Shown here: piece by piece, positions 7,961 to 15,479 of the stretch
How the letters are laid out: every line of letters begins with the position of its first letter
Position numbering within the stretch: position 1 is the stretch's first letter
Source of the DNA: Candidatus Scalindua arabica
Lineage (GTDB): Bacteria; Planctomycetota; Brocadiia; Brocadiales; Scalinduaceae
Assembly (NCBI GenBank): GCA_018263435.1
Contig: JAANXD010000100.1
Location: 58,402-121,565 of the forward strand
Direction: 5' to 3'
Length of the DNA stretch: 63,164 bases
Position numbers and translations under genes: made by a program
Notes under the pieces: generated by a model
Seen by the model: only the letters and a program-made list of their open reading frames with translations
The model's database searches: none
Told to the model about the DNA's origin: nothing

Positions 7961-10099
7961 ATGAAAACTATTCAAGGAAAAATCCCCGCAATTACAATAG
8001 TTTGTTTGCTCCTCATGATAAGCGCCTGCCAGACTACATCAAATCAATCACGCGGTGTAAAAAGTGATAAAGATTCGGGATTAAGCGAAAAGGCGTTATC
8101 CAATAAGCCTCAATCACCTCTGCACCAGAAAGAATTAGCCAGCCAGGTACAAAAGGAGGAGAAAACATATTCTTCTGAGGCGTTAAAAAAGAGGGACATC
8201 AGGCGAAGTGGAGACAGGATAACACCTAAGAAACAGACAGAAACTCCTCCCGTAACAATCACCGATAAGATTAGAAAACAAATGATTAGAGATGCAAAAC
8301 GGGCGGCAAAAGAACATAGATATAGAGACGTCATTACTATAACTGATGCAATATTGAAAGCAAGGCCATATGATGGTACCGCTCAAGCCTTAAGGGAAAA
8401 TGCTCAAGCACTTCTGGAAGATATCAGGCACAAAAAAGTAATAGCAAAAATAGAACAGGTTGACACACAGGAACGTAATAGATACTTTGAAGATCTAAAA
8501 GAAAAGTCAATACCTTACAACGATTTAGTGAATTATACGGACGAAGATGAGTGGAAAGGTATTAAGGGGAGAACAGAGAGAGACGATCCGGAAAAGAGAC
8601 TTGAGGAAAACCGTGAGCACACTGAAAGACTAAAGCTGGCACCATCTCCATCTCAAAAACCTATTCCACAGGAAATGCAAATGAAACTGGAAGAACGACT
8701 GTCAATTGAGTTCATAGATACCCCCCTTCGTGACGTAATTTCATTTCTCCAGGAAAAATCAAAGATGAATTTCTTTTTAGATAAAGATGCTCCGAATACA
8801 AGCGTAAACATAAAGCTTAGTAATGTCCCACTTTCTGTGATACTGGAGTACATCTTACCAAAGGATCTAGGCTATGTAGTGAAGGGCAATATAGTGCATG
8901 TTACTTTGGAGCCTTTAGAATTGAGGGTCTATGATGTCCGCGATTTACTCATAAACCTGGAAGACAGGAAAAGCCTGACTACTCAAGCTGAAACTACGTC
9001 GGTTGAAGAGGAAGGTACTTCTACAGGAGAGGGTAAGGATACCTTTGACAGGGTTCAGGAGATTATCGATTTGGTAACCAATACTATAGAGCCTGCATCA
9101 TGGTCTGCAAATGGAGGCAAGGGCATGATAGCGGCGCGAGAGGGGATGCTGGGGGATATCGTAATTACCCACATACTGGATGTACACAAAGAGGTAGAAG
9201 GTCTCCTTGCCGCCCTGAGATCTTCTGCAGACCTTCAGATAGCTATTGAGGCACGTTTCATCAAAGTGTCAAATAATTTTCTAGAGGCCTTCGGACACAA
9301 TATAAACGATTTGGATACGACTCAAGGGGCTGACGACATAAAGAGGAGAGGCATTTTTACCGATGATGGTAAATTTATAGATACGGGAACAACTTCTGCT
9401 TTGGGAGCGACGACGGGATTAAATCTTACATATCAAATATTTGATGGTCTGTTCCTCAAGGGGTTTTTGAAAGCAGTGCAGGAGAGTGAAGAAGCGGAGA
9501 CAGTAACCGCTCCTAAGATAACTTTATCAAACACTCAGAGAGGAACTATTAAAGTAGTAACAACATTAAGTTATGTAAAAAGCTTTACTATTGTAAGCCA
9601 GACACCAGAACCTGTGATGGCCGAGATAGATAGCGGAACCACATTTAATGTAAGGCCCGTTGTCAGCGCTGACAGGCAATATGTATACTTGGAGGTACAT
9701 CCGGTTATTACTACTGTAGACTTGACACCGTTTACAACCTTTCAAACTGTAGGAGACGGTGATGGTGCTGAAATAGCATCAAATACAATACAACGGCCAT
9801 CAACCACAAAGCAGGAATTATCAGTTACTGTCTGTGTCCCTGACAAAGGAATCCTTATGATTGGAGGCTTGGGTTCTAGTGATGAAAACAAAACGTCAAA
9901 AGGTGTCCCAATTCTTTCCAAGATTCCTATTGTAAAAAGACTGTTTTCCAGCGATGTGATGGATAGGGATATTACTGAAGCAGGTAATCTGGTTATCCTG
10001 ATAAAACCCACCATCTTGAAAAGGGATGAACAAGAGGCCCGTGCATTTGCAAGGGAGAAGGGAGATGCAGAAATTAGAGCCCCAACGTATGGAAGATAA
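7961..10099 (+). CDS. pilQ: Lipoprotein secretin (PilQ/GspD family)
   Basis: Secretins form the outer-membrane ring through which pilus fibres or secreted proteins pass. The N-terminus is a lipoprotein signal (LLLMISAC, Cys23). A long charged linker follows. Then comes an N0/STN-type domain at about residues 245-325 (IEFIDTPLRDVISFLQEKS, VNIKLSNVPLSVILEYIL). Next are ring domains, with a Glu/Thr/Gly-rich insert at about residue 345. The C-terminal secretin domain includes VTAPKITLSNTQRGTIKV, PVVSADRQYVYLEVHPV, and the late signature GILMIGGLGSSDENKTSKGVPILSKIPIVKRLF. Length of 712 is usual. Being lipidated, it may not need a separate pilotin. Fourth gene of the pilus operon. Confidence 0.9.
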   Translation: MKTIQGKIPAITIVCLLLMISACQTTSNQSRGVKSDKDSGLSEKALSNKPQSPLHQKELASQVQKEEKTYSSEALKKRDIRRSGDRITPKKQTETPPVTITDKIRKQMIRDAKRAAKEHRYRDVITITDAILKARPYDGTAQALRENAQALLEDIRHKKVIAKIEQVDTQERNRYFEDLKEKSIPYNDLVNYTDEDEWKGIKGRTERDDPEKRLEENREHTERLKLAPSPSQKPIPQEMQMKLEERLSIEFIDTPLRDVISFLQEKSKMNFFLDKDAPNTSVNIKLSNVPLSVILEYILPKDLGYVVKGNIVHVTLEPLELRVYDVRDLLINLEDRKSLTTQAETTSVEEEGTSTGEGKDTFDRVQEIIDLVTNTIEPASWSANGGKGMIAAREGMLGDIVITHILDVHKEVEGLLAALRSSADLQIAIEARFIKVSNNFLEAFGHNINDLDTTQGADDIKRRGIFTDDGKFIDTGTTSALGATTGLNLTYQIFDGLFLKGFLKAVQESEEAETVTAPKITLSNTQRGTIKVVTTLSYVKSFTIVSQTPEPVMAEIDSGTTFNVRPVVSADRQYVYLEVHPVITTVDLTPFTTFQTVGDGDGAEIASNTIQRPSTTKQELSVTVCVPDKGILMIGGLGSSDENKTSKGVPILSKIPIVKRLFSSDVMDRDITEAGNLVILIKPTILKRDEQEARAFAREKGDAEIRAPTYGR

Positions 10100-10140
10100 A
10101 CATCTAGAAAATATAAACATTAATCTTGGAGGTTATGAAA

Positions 10141-10494
10141 ATGCTTAAGAAATACGGATTAAACACAATCCTGCTGGGCGTTGTTATAGTGTTACTCCTG
10201 CTTGTACTTTTTAAAACTTCGCCAAATTATGTCGTTGCCCAGGGTGATGGTGGTGCCGGCACGAGGCACGTATTTGCAGTGGTAGGCAACAAGAATAGTG
10301 GCGATACCAGAGAATCTTTCTACCTGGTTGACACGCGGCAGGAGGTAATTATGGTCTACGAATATGGCTTAGAGGGTGATGGGCTGGGGCTAGTTTCGAC
10401 ACGGAGTTACAAATATGATAAATTATTGCAACAGTATGGCAGAAGTAACTTTGGCCCGAAGGTCGAAAAGATTAAAAAAGCGATAGAAAAGTAA
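10141..10494 (+). CDS. Small exported protein at the end of the pilus operon
   Basis: A 117-residue protein with an N-terminal signal or anchor (residues about 8-27, LNTILLGVVIVLLLLVLF), followed by a compact soluble domain (HVFAVVGNKNSGDTRESFYL, VIMVYEYGLEGDGLGLVSTR). The start at 10141 is chosen because GGAGG lies 8 bases upstream. The frame also contains an ATG two codons earlier, which would be too close to it. It follows the secretin by 41 bases and is probably cotranscribed. I do not recognise the family. A role in the pilus/secretin complex is inferred from position only. Confidence 0.65.
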   Translation: MLKKYGLNTILLGVVIVLLLLVLFKTSPNYVVAQGDGGAGTRHVFAVVGNKNSGDTRESFYLVDTRQEVIMVYEYGLEGDGLGLVSTRSYKYDKLLQQYGRSNFGPKVEKIKKAIEK

Positions 10495-10588
10495 GAGAAG
10501 ATAGTACATCCGCCTCCCATACAGCCTCAACTTAGAGACAGTGCTTGCTCCTCTGGTCTCAACCATTATTCTGTGTTACAATTATAAA

Positions 10589-10617
10589 TTGACGACTTGG
10601 CCTATAGGATATATAAT
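10589..10617 (+). promoter_or_regulatory. Promoter of tRNA-Met
   Basis: A -35 box TTGACG at 10589-10594 and a perfect -10 TATAAT at 10612-10617 are separated by 17 bases. The expected start is near 10624, about 40 bases upstream of the tRNA. This is one of the best sigma-70-type promoters in the window and fits a stable RNA gene. Confidence 0.75.
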
Positions 10618-10664
10618 GCGAAATATTCGATATCCGTTAACTTTAACAAGATGTCTTTTCTTTG

Positions 10665-10742
<78 letters not shown>

Positions 10743-10822
10743 TATCTTTTGGAATTTTCGCGATGATTCAATGCAGGCGATAACCTGCTTGTTGTTATTC
10801 TTTTACCAAATATAATTTTTTA

Positions 10823-10851
10823 TTGACAAAGATATGCCTTAATAATAATAT
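10823..10851 (+). promoter_or_regulatory. Promoter giving a leaderless fabZ transcript
   Basis: A perfect -35 TTGACA (10823-10828), a 17-base spacer and -10 TAATAT (10846-10851). The expected +1, seven bases after the -10 box, coincides with the A of the fabZ ATG at 10858. No Shine-Dalgarno sequence exists before the ATG, in agreement. Confidence 0.7.
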
Positions 10852-10857
10852 TTTGCA

Positions 10858-11331
10858 ATGCCTCAAGAATTCTTAGTAGATTTAGATACCATCGATTTAA
10901 ATGATATTAAGGCAGATACTGAAGGGATCAGGGCCTTAGTTCCACATCGTTATGAGATGGAGCAGCTAAATGGAATAATTAAATATGACCCTGAAAACAA
11001 AATAATTATTGGATATAAAGACGTAAAAGATGATGAGTTCTGGGTACGTGGGCATATCCCCGGTCGCCCGCTTTTCCCTGGTGTATTGATGGTGGAAGCA
11101 GCTGCACAGCTTTGTACCTTTTACTTTAAAAGCTCTTTGCAAAGTGATAAATTTTTTGGCTTCGGCGGCATTGACAAGGTTAAGTTTCGAGGTCAAGTGC
11201 TCCCTGGTGATAAGCTGATCATTATTGCGAAGAATATAGAATTAAGAGCCAGAAGAGCTATCTTTGATGCTCAGGGAATAACAAATGGCAAACTTGTATT
11301 TGAAGGTAAAATAATTGGTATAGCAATGTAA
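10858..11331 (+). CDS. fabZ: FabZ-type 3-hydroxyacyl-ACP dehydratase
   Basis: A hotdog-fold enzyme that dehydrates 3-hydroxyacyl-ACP in fatty acid elongation. The family start VPHRYEMEQLNG is followed by the active-site helix GHIPGRPLFPGVLMVEAAAQ with catalytic His66 and Glu80, and then FGGIDKVKFRGQVLPGDKL. The length of 157 residues is typical. The segment EMEQLNG replaces the PFLLVDR of standard FabZ, a variation I associate with planctomycete copies. The promoter places +1 on the start codon, so the mRNA is probably leaderless. It stands alone, followed by the HU gene. Substrate range is not predictable here. Confidence 0.9.
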   Translation: MPQEFLVDLDTIDLNDIKADTEGIRALVPHRYEMEQLNGIIKYDPENKIIIGYKDVKDDEFWVRGHIPGRPLFPGVLMVEAAAQLCTFYFKSSLQSDKFFGFGGIDKVKFRGQVLPGDKLIIIAKNIELRARRAIFDAQGITNGKLVFEGKIIGIAM

Positions 11332-11390
11332 TGGGGGGATTGTTGACGATATAGTTTTTTTGGTTTTTTCCTTTTTAGAAAGGGGGTTTT

Positions 11391-11660
11391 ATGAATAAGC
11401 AGGACTTAGTTGAAGCTGTAGCAAAAGAGTTGAAAACATCAAAGGCTGGAGGGGAGAGAGCGGTAAATGCTGTATTATGTGGTATCAGTAAGGGTGTAAA
11501 GAAAGATAAAAACGTTCAGCTGATAGGGTTTGGTACTTTTTCAGTAAAGAAAAGAAAAGCCCGAACTGGAAGAAACCCCCAAACCGGAGAAACAATTAAG
11601 ATCAGTGCCAGCAGAACAGTAGGTTTTAAGGTAGGCAAAAAACTTAAAGATATGGTTTGA
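11391..11660 (+). CDS. hup: HU-family DNA-binding protein
   Basis: An 89-residue histone-like protein that bends and compacts DNA as a dimer. It begins MNKQDLVEAVAKELKTSKA; the beta-arm region contains LIGFGTFSVKKRKARTGRNPQTGE, with the DNA-intercalating Pro of the RNPQTGE motif, and the C-terminus reads RTVGFKVGKKLKDMV. A strong ribosome binding site (AAAGGGGG) lies a few bases before ATG. It may be cotranscribed with fabZ or have its own promoter in the T-rich 59-base gap. A long hairpin lies about 100 bases downstream. Confidence 0.95.
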   Translation: MNKQDLVEAVAKELKTSKAGGERAVNAVLCGISKGVKKDKNVQLIGFGTFSVKKRKARTGRNPQTGETIKISASRTVGFKVGKKLKDMV

Positions 11661-11767
11661 ATCTTGTTAATATTACCGTTAGCCTCACCTTTAAGTAAAA
11701 ACATAATTATGCGTCGACTCCATTGTATAAACGCTTTTAAGCGATGAATAGTTTTAATCTGAGCAAC

Positions 11768-11808
11768 TGTTTGATAGGTACTTGCCTTAAACAAGTACCT
11801 ATCAAACA
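11768..11808. terminator. Long perfect hairpin downstream of HU gene
   Basis: A 17-bp perfect inverted repeat (arms 11768-11784 and 11792-11808, core GATAGGTACTTG) with a 7-base loop. It is followed on the plus strand by the pyrimidine-rich run CTTTCTTCTTCTTTAC rather than a pure T-tract. It may terminate the HU transcript or act as a processed 3' structure. Such a perfect stem could also be an operator for a dimeric repressor. Confidence 0.5.
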
Positions 11809-11914
11809 AGCTTTCTTCTTCTTTACTGTTATTCACTCCAGATATCCCGCCTTTAACCATCACATCACTTCTTTCCAGCCTTTCGGCCTTTATCTTTTAA
11901 ACAGGTGAATATAA

Positions 11915-13267
11915 ATGGGAAAATTATTTGGAACAGATGGAATAAGAGGAGTAGCAAATATATTTCCAATGACTCCTGAAATGGTATTAAGTATAGGAAA
12001 AGCTACTGCCCATATTTTCAAAGAAAAATGCGGAAAGAAAAAAACTAAATTTGTCATAGGTAAGGATACCCGGTTGAGTGGTTATATGATTGAAAACGCC
12101 CTGGCATCCGGAATTGTATCAGTGGGTGCAGATGTTTTGCTTGTTGGCCCTATGCCGACACCCGCCATTGCACATCTAACTAAATCGCTAAATGCAGATG
12201 CCGGTATTGTTCTTAGCGCTTCACACAATCCTGCCGAAGATAATGGAATAAAGATTTTTAATGAGAATGGACATAAGTTACCGGATAATATTGAAGATGA
12301 GATTGAGAAATATGTTCTATCGGAAGAAATAAAGACAGAACATATAAAGGGCGATTTGATCGGGAAGGCACATAGAGTTGATGACGCTAAGGGAAGGTAT
12401 ATAGAATTTGCAAAGGCTTCTGTAGAGAGCATGAGCCTGAAAGGATTAAGAGTTATACTGGACTGTGCCAATGGCGCTGCATATGACACTGCACCACATA
12501 TATTAAGTGAGCTGGGAGCAGAAGTTGTTGTATTAAATGACAGGCCGGACGGATTGAACATAAATCTGGATTGTGGTGCATTGCATCCCGAAAGGATAAT
12601 GGAAGTTGTAAAAAAAGAAAAAGCTCATATTGGGATAGCGTTAGATGGCGACGCTGATAGGGTTATAGTTTGTGATGAAAAAGGAAGAAGTGTTGATGGT
12701 GACCACATAATTGCAATTTGTGCTATTAACATGAAAGAAAAGGGTACTCTTAGAAAAAACAGTGTTGTCGTTACTGTCATGGCTAATAAAGGTTTTGATA
12801 TTGCCATGGCAAAGGAAAGGATAAAAGTTGTTAAGACAAAGGTTGGCGATAGATATGTTGTTGATGAGATGAGAAAAAAAGGATATGTTTTAGGGGGAGA
12901 GCAATCCGGACATATAATATTCTCCAATTATACAACTACAGGAGATGGAATGATCTCAGCTTTACAATTGTTGAGAATTATGAAAGAGAAAGAAGAAAAG
13001 CTGAGCAAACTGGCAGAGTGTATGACATCACTGCCACAGGTGCTTGTTAATGTTGATGTAAAGGAGAAGAAAGATATTAACAAGTTGAAAGTAAATAAAA
13101 ATATTAAGGAAGCCGAATCAAAATTGGGGAAGAAAGGAAGGGTACTTGTCCGGTATTCCGGAACACAGAATCTATGCAGAATTATGATTGAGGGCGAGAA
13201 CAAAAAAGAGATTCAAAAAACAGCAAATGATATTGCAAAATCTATGAAGAAAGAGATAGGAGCCTGA
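11915..13267 (+). CDS. glmM: Phosphoglucosamine mutase GlmM
   Basis: Converts glucosamine-6-phosphate to glucosamine-1-phosphate on the way to UDP-GlcNAc for peptidoglycan and LPS. It begins GKLFGTDGIRGVAN, has the phosphoserine loop LSASHNPAEDNG (Ser103 as the phosphate carrier), the metal loop ALDGDADR at about residue 245, the sugar-binding GGEQSGH, and the phosphate-binding VRYSGTQNLCRIMIEG near the end. Length of 450 is normal. It is followed after a single base by glmU, so the two consecutive steps are encoded together. Confidence 0.95.
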   Translation: MGKLFGTDGIRGVANIFPMTPEMVLSIGKATAHIFKEKCGKKKTKFVIGKDTRLSGYMIENALASGIVSVGADVLLVGPMPTPAIAHLTKSLNADAGIVLSASHNPAEDNGIKIFNENGHKLPDNIEDEIEKYVLSEEIKTEHIKGDLIGKAHRVDDAKGRYIEFAKASVESMSLKGLRVILDCANGAAYDTAPHILSELGAEVVVLNDRPDGLNINLDCGALHPERIMEVVKKEKAHIGIALDGDADRVIVCDEKGRSVDGDHIIAICAINMKEKGTLRKNSVVVTVMANKGFDIAMAKERIKVVKTKVGDRYVVDEMRKKGYVLGGEQSGHIIFSNYTTTGDGMISALQLLRIMKEKEEKLSKLAECMTSLPQVLVNVDVKEKKDINKLKVNKNIKEAESKLGKKGRVLVRYSGTQNLCRIMIEGENKKEIQKTANDIAKSMKKEIGA

Positions 13268-13268
13268 C

Positions 13269-14456
13269 ATGATACAAGCCGTAATAATGGCTGCCGGTAA
13301 GAGTACACGAACATGGCCGTTGACATTAACCAAACCTAAACCACTGCTCAAGGTAATGAATAAAGAGATAATAAAACATAATTTAGATGCTCTGCAGGGA
13401 TTGGTTGGTGAAGTTATCATAATAGTTGGTTTTAAGAAAGAGATGTTAATAGAGGAAATAGGCCACAAGTATGGAAAATTAAAGATAAGATATGCTGAAC
13501 AGAAGGCACAGTTGGGCACAGGACATGCCTTGAAGTATGTTGAAAAATTAATTAAGGGTAAATTTATAGTTATAGGTGGGGATGATATTTTTTCTAAGAA
13601 AGACATAAAAGCATGTTTAAGGCATAAGTATGCTGTCCTGGGATGTAAAGTTGAAGACCCGGGCAGGTTTGGCGTCTTTGTTGTAAAAGGCAAAGAGGTC
13701 AAAAAGGTTGTTGAAAAACCCAAAAAATTTGTTTCAGACATAGCGAATACAGGGTTGTATGTTTTTGATAAATCGGTGTTTGAGTTTAAACTCAGGAAAA
13801 GTCAAAGGGGAGAATATGAGATAGTAGACTATATTAATGCATTTATTAAAAAAGAGAGAGTTGTATGTGAAAATGTAAAAGGACATTGGCTGTCTGTGGG
13901 ATATCCATGGGATTTAATTGAAGCAAACAACTCCCTGGTTTCAGAAATAAAAAATGACATAAAAGGAAAAGTAGAAAAAGACGTTATCGTAAAAGGAAAG
14001 TTAATAGTAGGAAAAGGCACGGAGATTTTGTCGGGAACATATATAAAAGGAAATGTGGCTGTTGGCGAAAACTGCCTCATAGGCCCTAATTGTTATTTAA
14101 GAGGAAACACTTCTATCGGAAACGGCTGTCATATCGGGCAGGCCGTAGAGATAAAAAACAGTATAATTATGGACAATGCAAAAGTCCCGCATCTCTCTTA
14201 TATTGGAGACAGTGTTATTGGAGAGAATAGTAATTTAGGCGCCGGAACAACAACTGCAAACTTAAAACATGATAACAAAAATGTGAGATCTGTTGTGAAG
14301 GGTAAAATAGTTGATACGGGAAGAAGGAAATTGGGAACTATAATTGCGGACGACGTACATACCGGCATAAACACAACGATCTATCCCGGAAGAAAAATCT
14401 GGCCGGGAGTAGGCACATTGCCCGGCGAGATAATTGATAAAGATAAGAAGGCCTGA
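13269..14456 (+). CDS. glmU: GlmU-like sugar-1-phosphate nucleotidylyltransferase/acetyltransferase
   Basis: Predicted to acetylate glucosamine-1-phosphate and couple it to UTP. Residues about 1-230 form a nucleotidyltransferase domain with MAAGKSTRTWPLTLTKPKPLL (GlmU/RmlA signature) and QLGTGHAL. Residues about 235-395 are left-handed beta-helix hexapeptide repeats (VIVKGKLIVGKGTEI and onward). The TRTWPLT..KPKPLL form is that of archaeal-type bifunctional enzymes rather than the E. coli type, but the pairing with glmM supports the GlmU role. AGGAG overlaps the glmM end and serves as ribosome binding site. A dTDP- or GDP-sugar specificity is the main alternative. Confidence 0.85.
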   Translation: MIQAVIMAAGKSTRTWPLTLTKPKPLLKVMNKEIIKHNLDALQGLVGEVIIIVGFKKEMLIEEIGHKYGKLKIRYAEQKAQLGTGHALKYVEKLIKGKFIVIGGDDIFSKKDIKACLRHKYAVLGCKVEDPGRFGVFVVKGKEVKKVVEKPKKFVSDIANTGLYVFDKSVFEFKLRKSQRGEYEIVDYINAFIKKERVVCENVKGHWLSVGYPWDLIEANNSLVSEIKNDIKGKVEKDVIVKGKLIVGKGTEILSGTYIKGNVAVGENCLIGPNCYLRGNTSIGNGCHIGQAVEIKNSIIMDNAKVPHLSYIGDSVIGENSNLGAGTTTANLKHDNKNVRSVVKGKIVDTGRRKLGTIIADDVHTGINTTIYPGRKIWPGVGTLPGEIIDKDKKA

Positions 14457-14477
14457 TTATATGAATAATATAATCAG
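14453..14477. other. Hairpin between convergent genes
   Basis: CTGATTATAT and ATATAATCAG form a perfect 10-bp stem with a 5-base loop. It overlaps the glmU stop codon and lies between the convergent glmU and HAD genes. It is AT-rich and has no T-tract, so termination is only a possibility. Confidence 0.35.
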
Positions 14478-14493
14478 TTGCCCAACTCTATTA

Positions 14494-15180
14494 CTAATTT
14501 TCGTCACCCTTCAGCAGATCTGAGATTTTAGTAATAAACGTATAAGATGCGTCTTCAGCAATCTCAGATTTGTGGAAATTGTAATGCCTGCCATGTTTCA
14601 TTAATGCAGTATGCATACCAAGCTTTTCCCCTACTTCTATTTCGTCTTTAATTTTATCACCAACACAAAGGACATGTTCCGGCTCTAAATCATACTCAGT
14701 TAAAATTTCTCTAAAACATTTCTCTTTTCCCAGAGGATTTTCTGTTATGATTATTTTATCAAATGCCCTTTCAAGGCCAAGGAATTTTATCTTCTTTTCC
14801 TGTATATCCCTGTTACCGAATGTAACAAGGAAGAGCTTATAGCCAATTCTTTTTAATTCGTCAATTGAAGCCATTGCATCAGGAAATAAAGTAACATCAT
14901 CTATCTCCAGGGTATTAATGGTATCAGAGATTTCCTCACAGAAATCTTCGGGAAGGTTGTATTGTTTTGCAATTTCGTGGGAGATGTCAGCTTTTGGGCC
15001 AAGACGGCCTTCAAGTTCTAATTGTAATTTTAATGCCTCTGTTTCGGAGCATTTGATCGCCTTCGATATGATTTTAGCGATAAGCTTTTTGCTTTTTAAA
15101 ACCAGCGTTCCACTGCAATCGTATAGAGTGTCGTCCAGATCAAATATGATTGCCTTAATTCTGTCTAAAATGAGAGACAT
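14494..15180 (-). CDS. HAD-superfamily phosphatase
   Basis: A 228-residue HAD hydrolase. Motif I is IIFDLDDTLYDC with the nucleophile and general-acid Asp, motif II is FLVTFGNRD (Thr), motif III is the Lys in LGKEKCF, and motif IV is VGDKIKDEIEVG. A helical cap lies between motifs I and II, which is the arrangement of pyrimidine nucleotidase or phosphoglycolate-type enzymes. The substrate cannot be inferred. It is clearly related to the N-terminal domain of the next gene (15480-17150), sharing DLDDTLYDCxG and the cap layout, so the two probably arose by duplication. It is convergent with glmU. Confidence 0.85.
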   Translation of the reverse strand: MSLILDRIKAIIFDLDDTLYDCSGTLVLKSKKLIAKIISKAIKCSETEALKLQLELEGRLGPKADISHEIAKQYNLPEDFCEEISDTINTLEIDDVTLFPDAMASIDELKRIGYKLFLVTFGNRDIQEKKIKFLGLERAFDKIIITENPLGKEKCFREILTEYDLEPEHVLCVGDKIKDEIEVGEKLGMHTALMKHGRHYNFHKSEIAEDASYTFITKISDLLKGDEN

Positions 15181-15479
15181 AGGTTTAGTTCCTTAATGAA
15201 AGTTTTTCTGGCAAGTAAGTGCCAAATAACAAATTGCAAATAACAAACAAATACCAAAAACCAAGCTCAAAATTCCAAACAAACAGCTCAACTGAGTTCG
15301 ACTAAGTCTGGTTTTGGTCATCCCCGCCAAACAAACTGTCGGGCAGGCAGGCATTGTAATTTGAAATTTATTTGGGATTTATTATTTGAGATTTGTTATT
15401 TACTAAACTTCAATTATTCTGGTTTATCCAGATTAGGAGTTATGATGTGTTTTTAATGGCGTTAATTGCGTAACGGTGA
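15181..15479. repeat. Nested interspersed repeat between the two HAD genes
   Basis: No gene is visible in these 299 bases. AAATAACAAAT at 15224-15234 is inverted at 15391-15401, and the inner flanks (AAATACCAAAAACC on the left, TTTGAAATTTATTTGGG on the right) are also imperfectly complementary. A GC-rich unit (CCCCGCC, TGTCGGGCAGGCAGGC, 15321-15352) sits near the centre. This looks like an AT-rich palindromic repeat interrupted by a second repeat family. Confidence 0.55.

Noticed and set aside
11516..11863. 115-codon minus-strand frame over the HU gene and the hairpin
   Set aside because: Antisense to a certain gene and extends through a perfect inverted repeat; no domain.
14453..14477. Terminator between glmU and the HAD gene
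   Set aside because: Perfect stem but AT-rich, overlaps the stop codon and lacks a T-tract; kept only as a hairpin.
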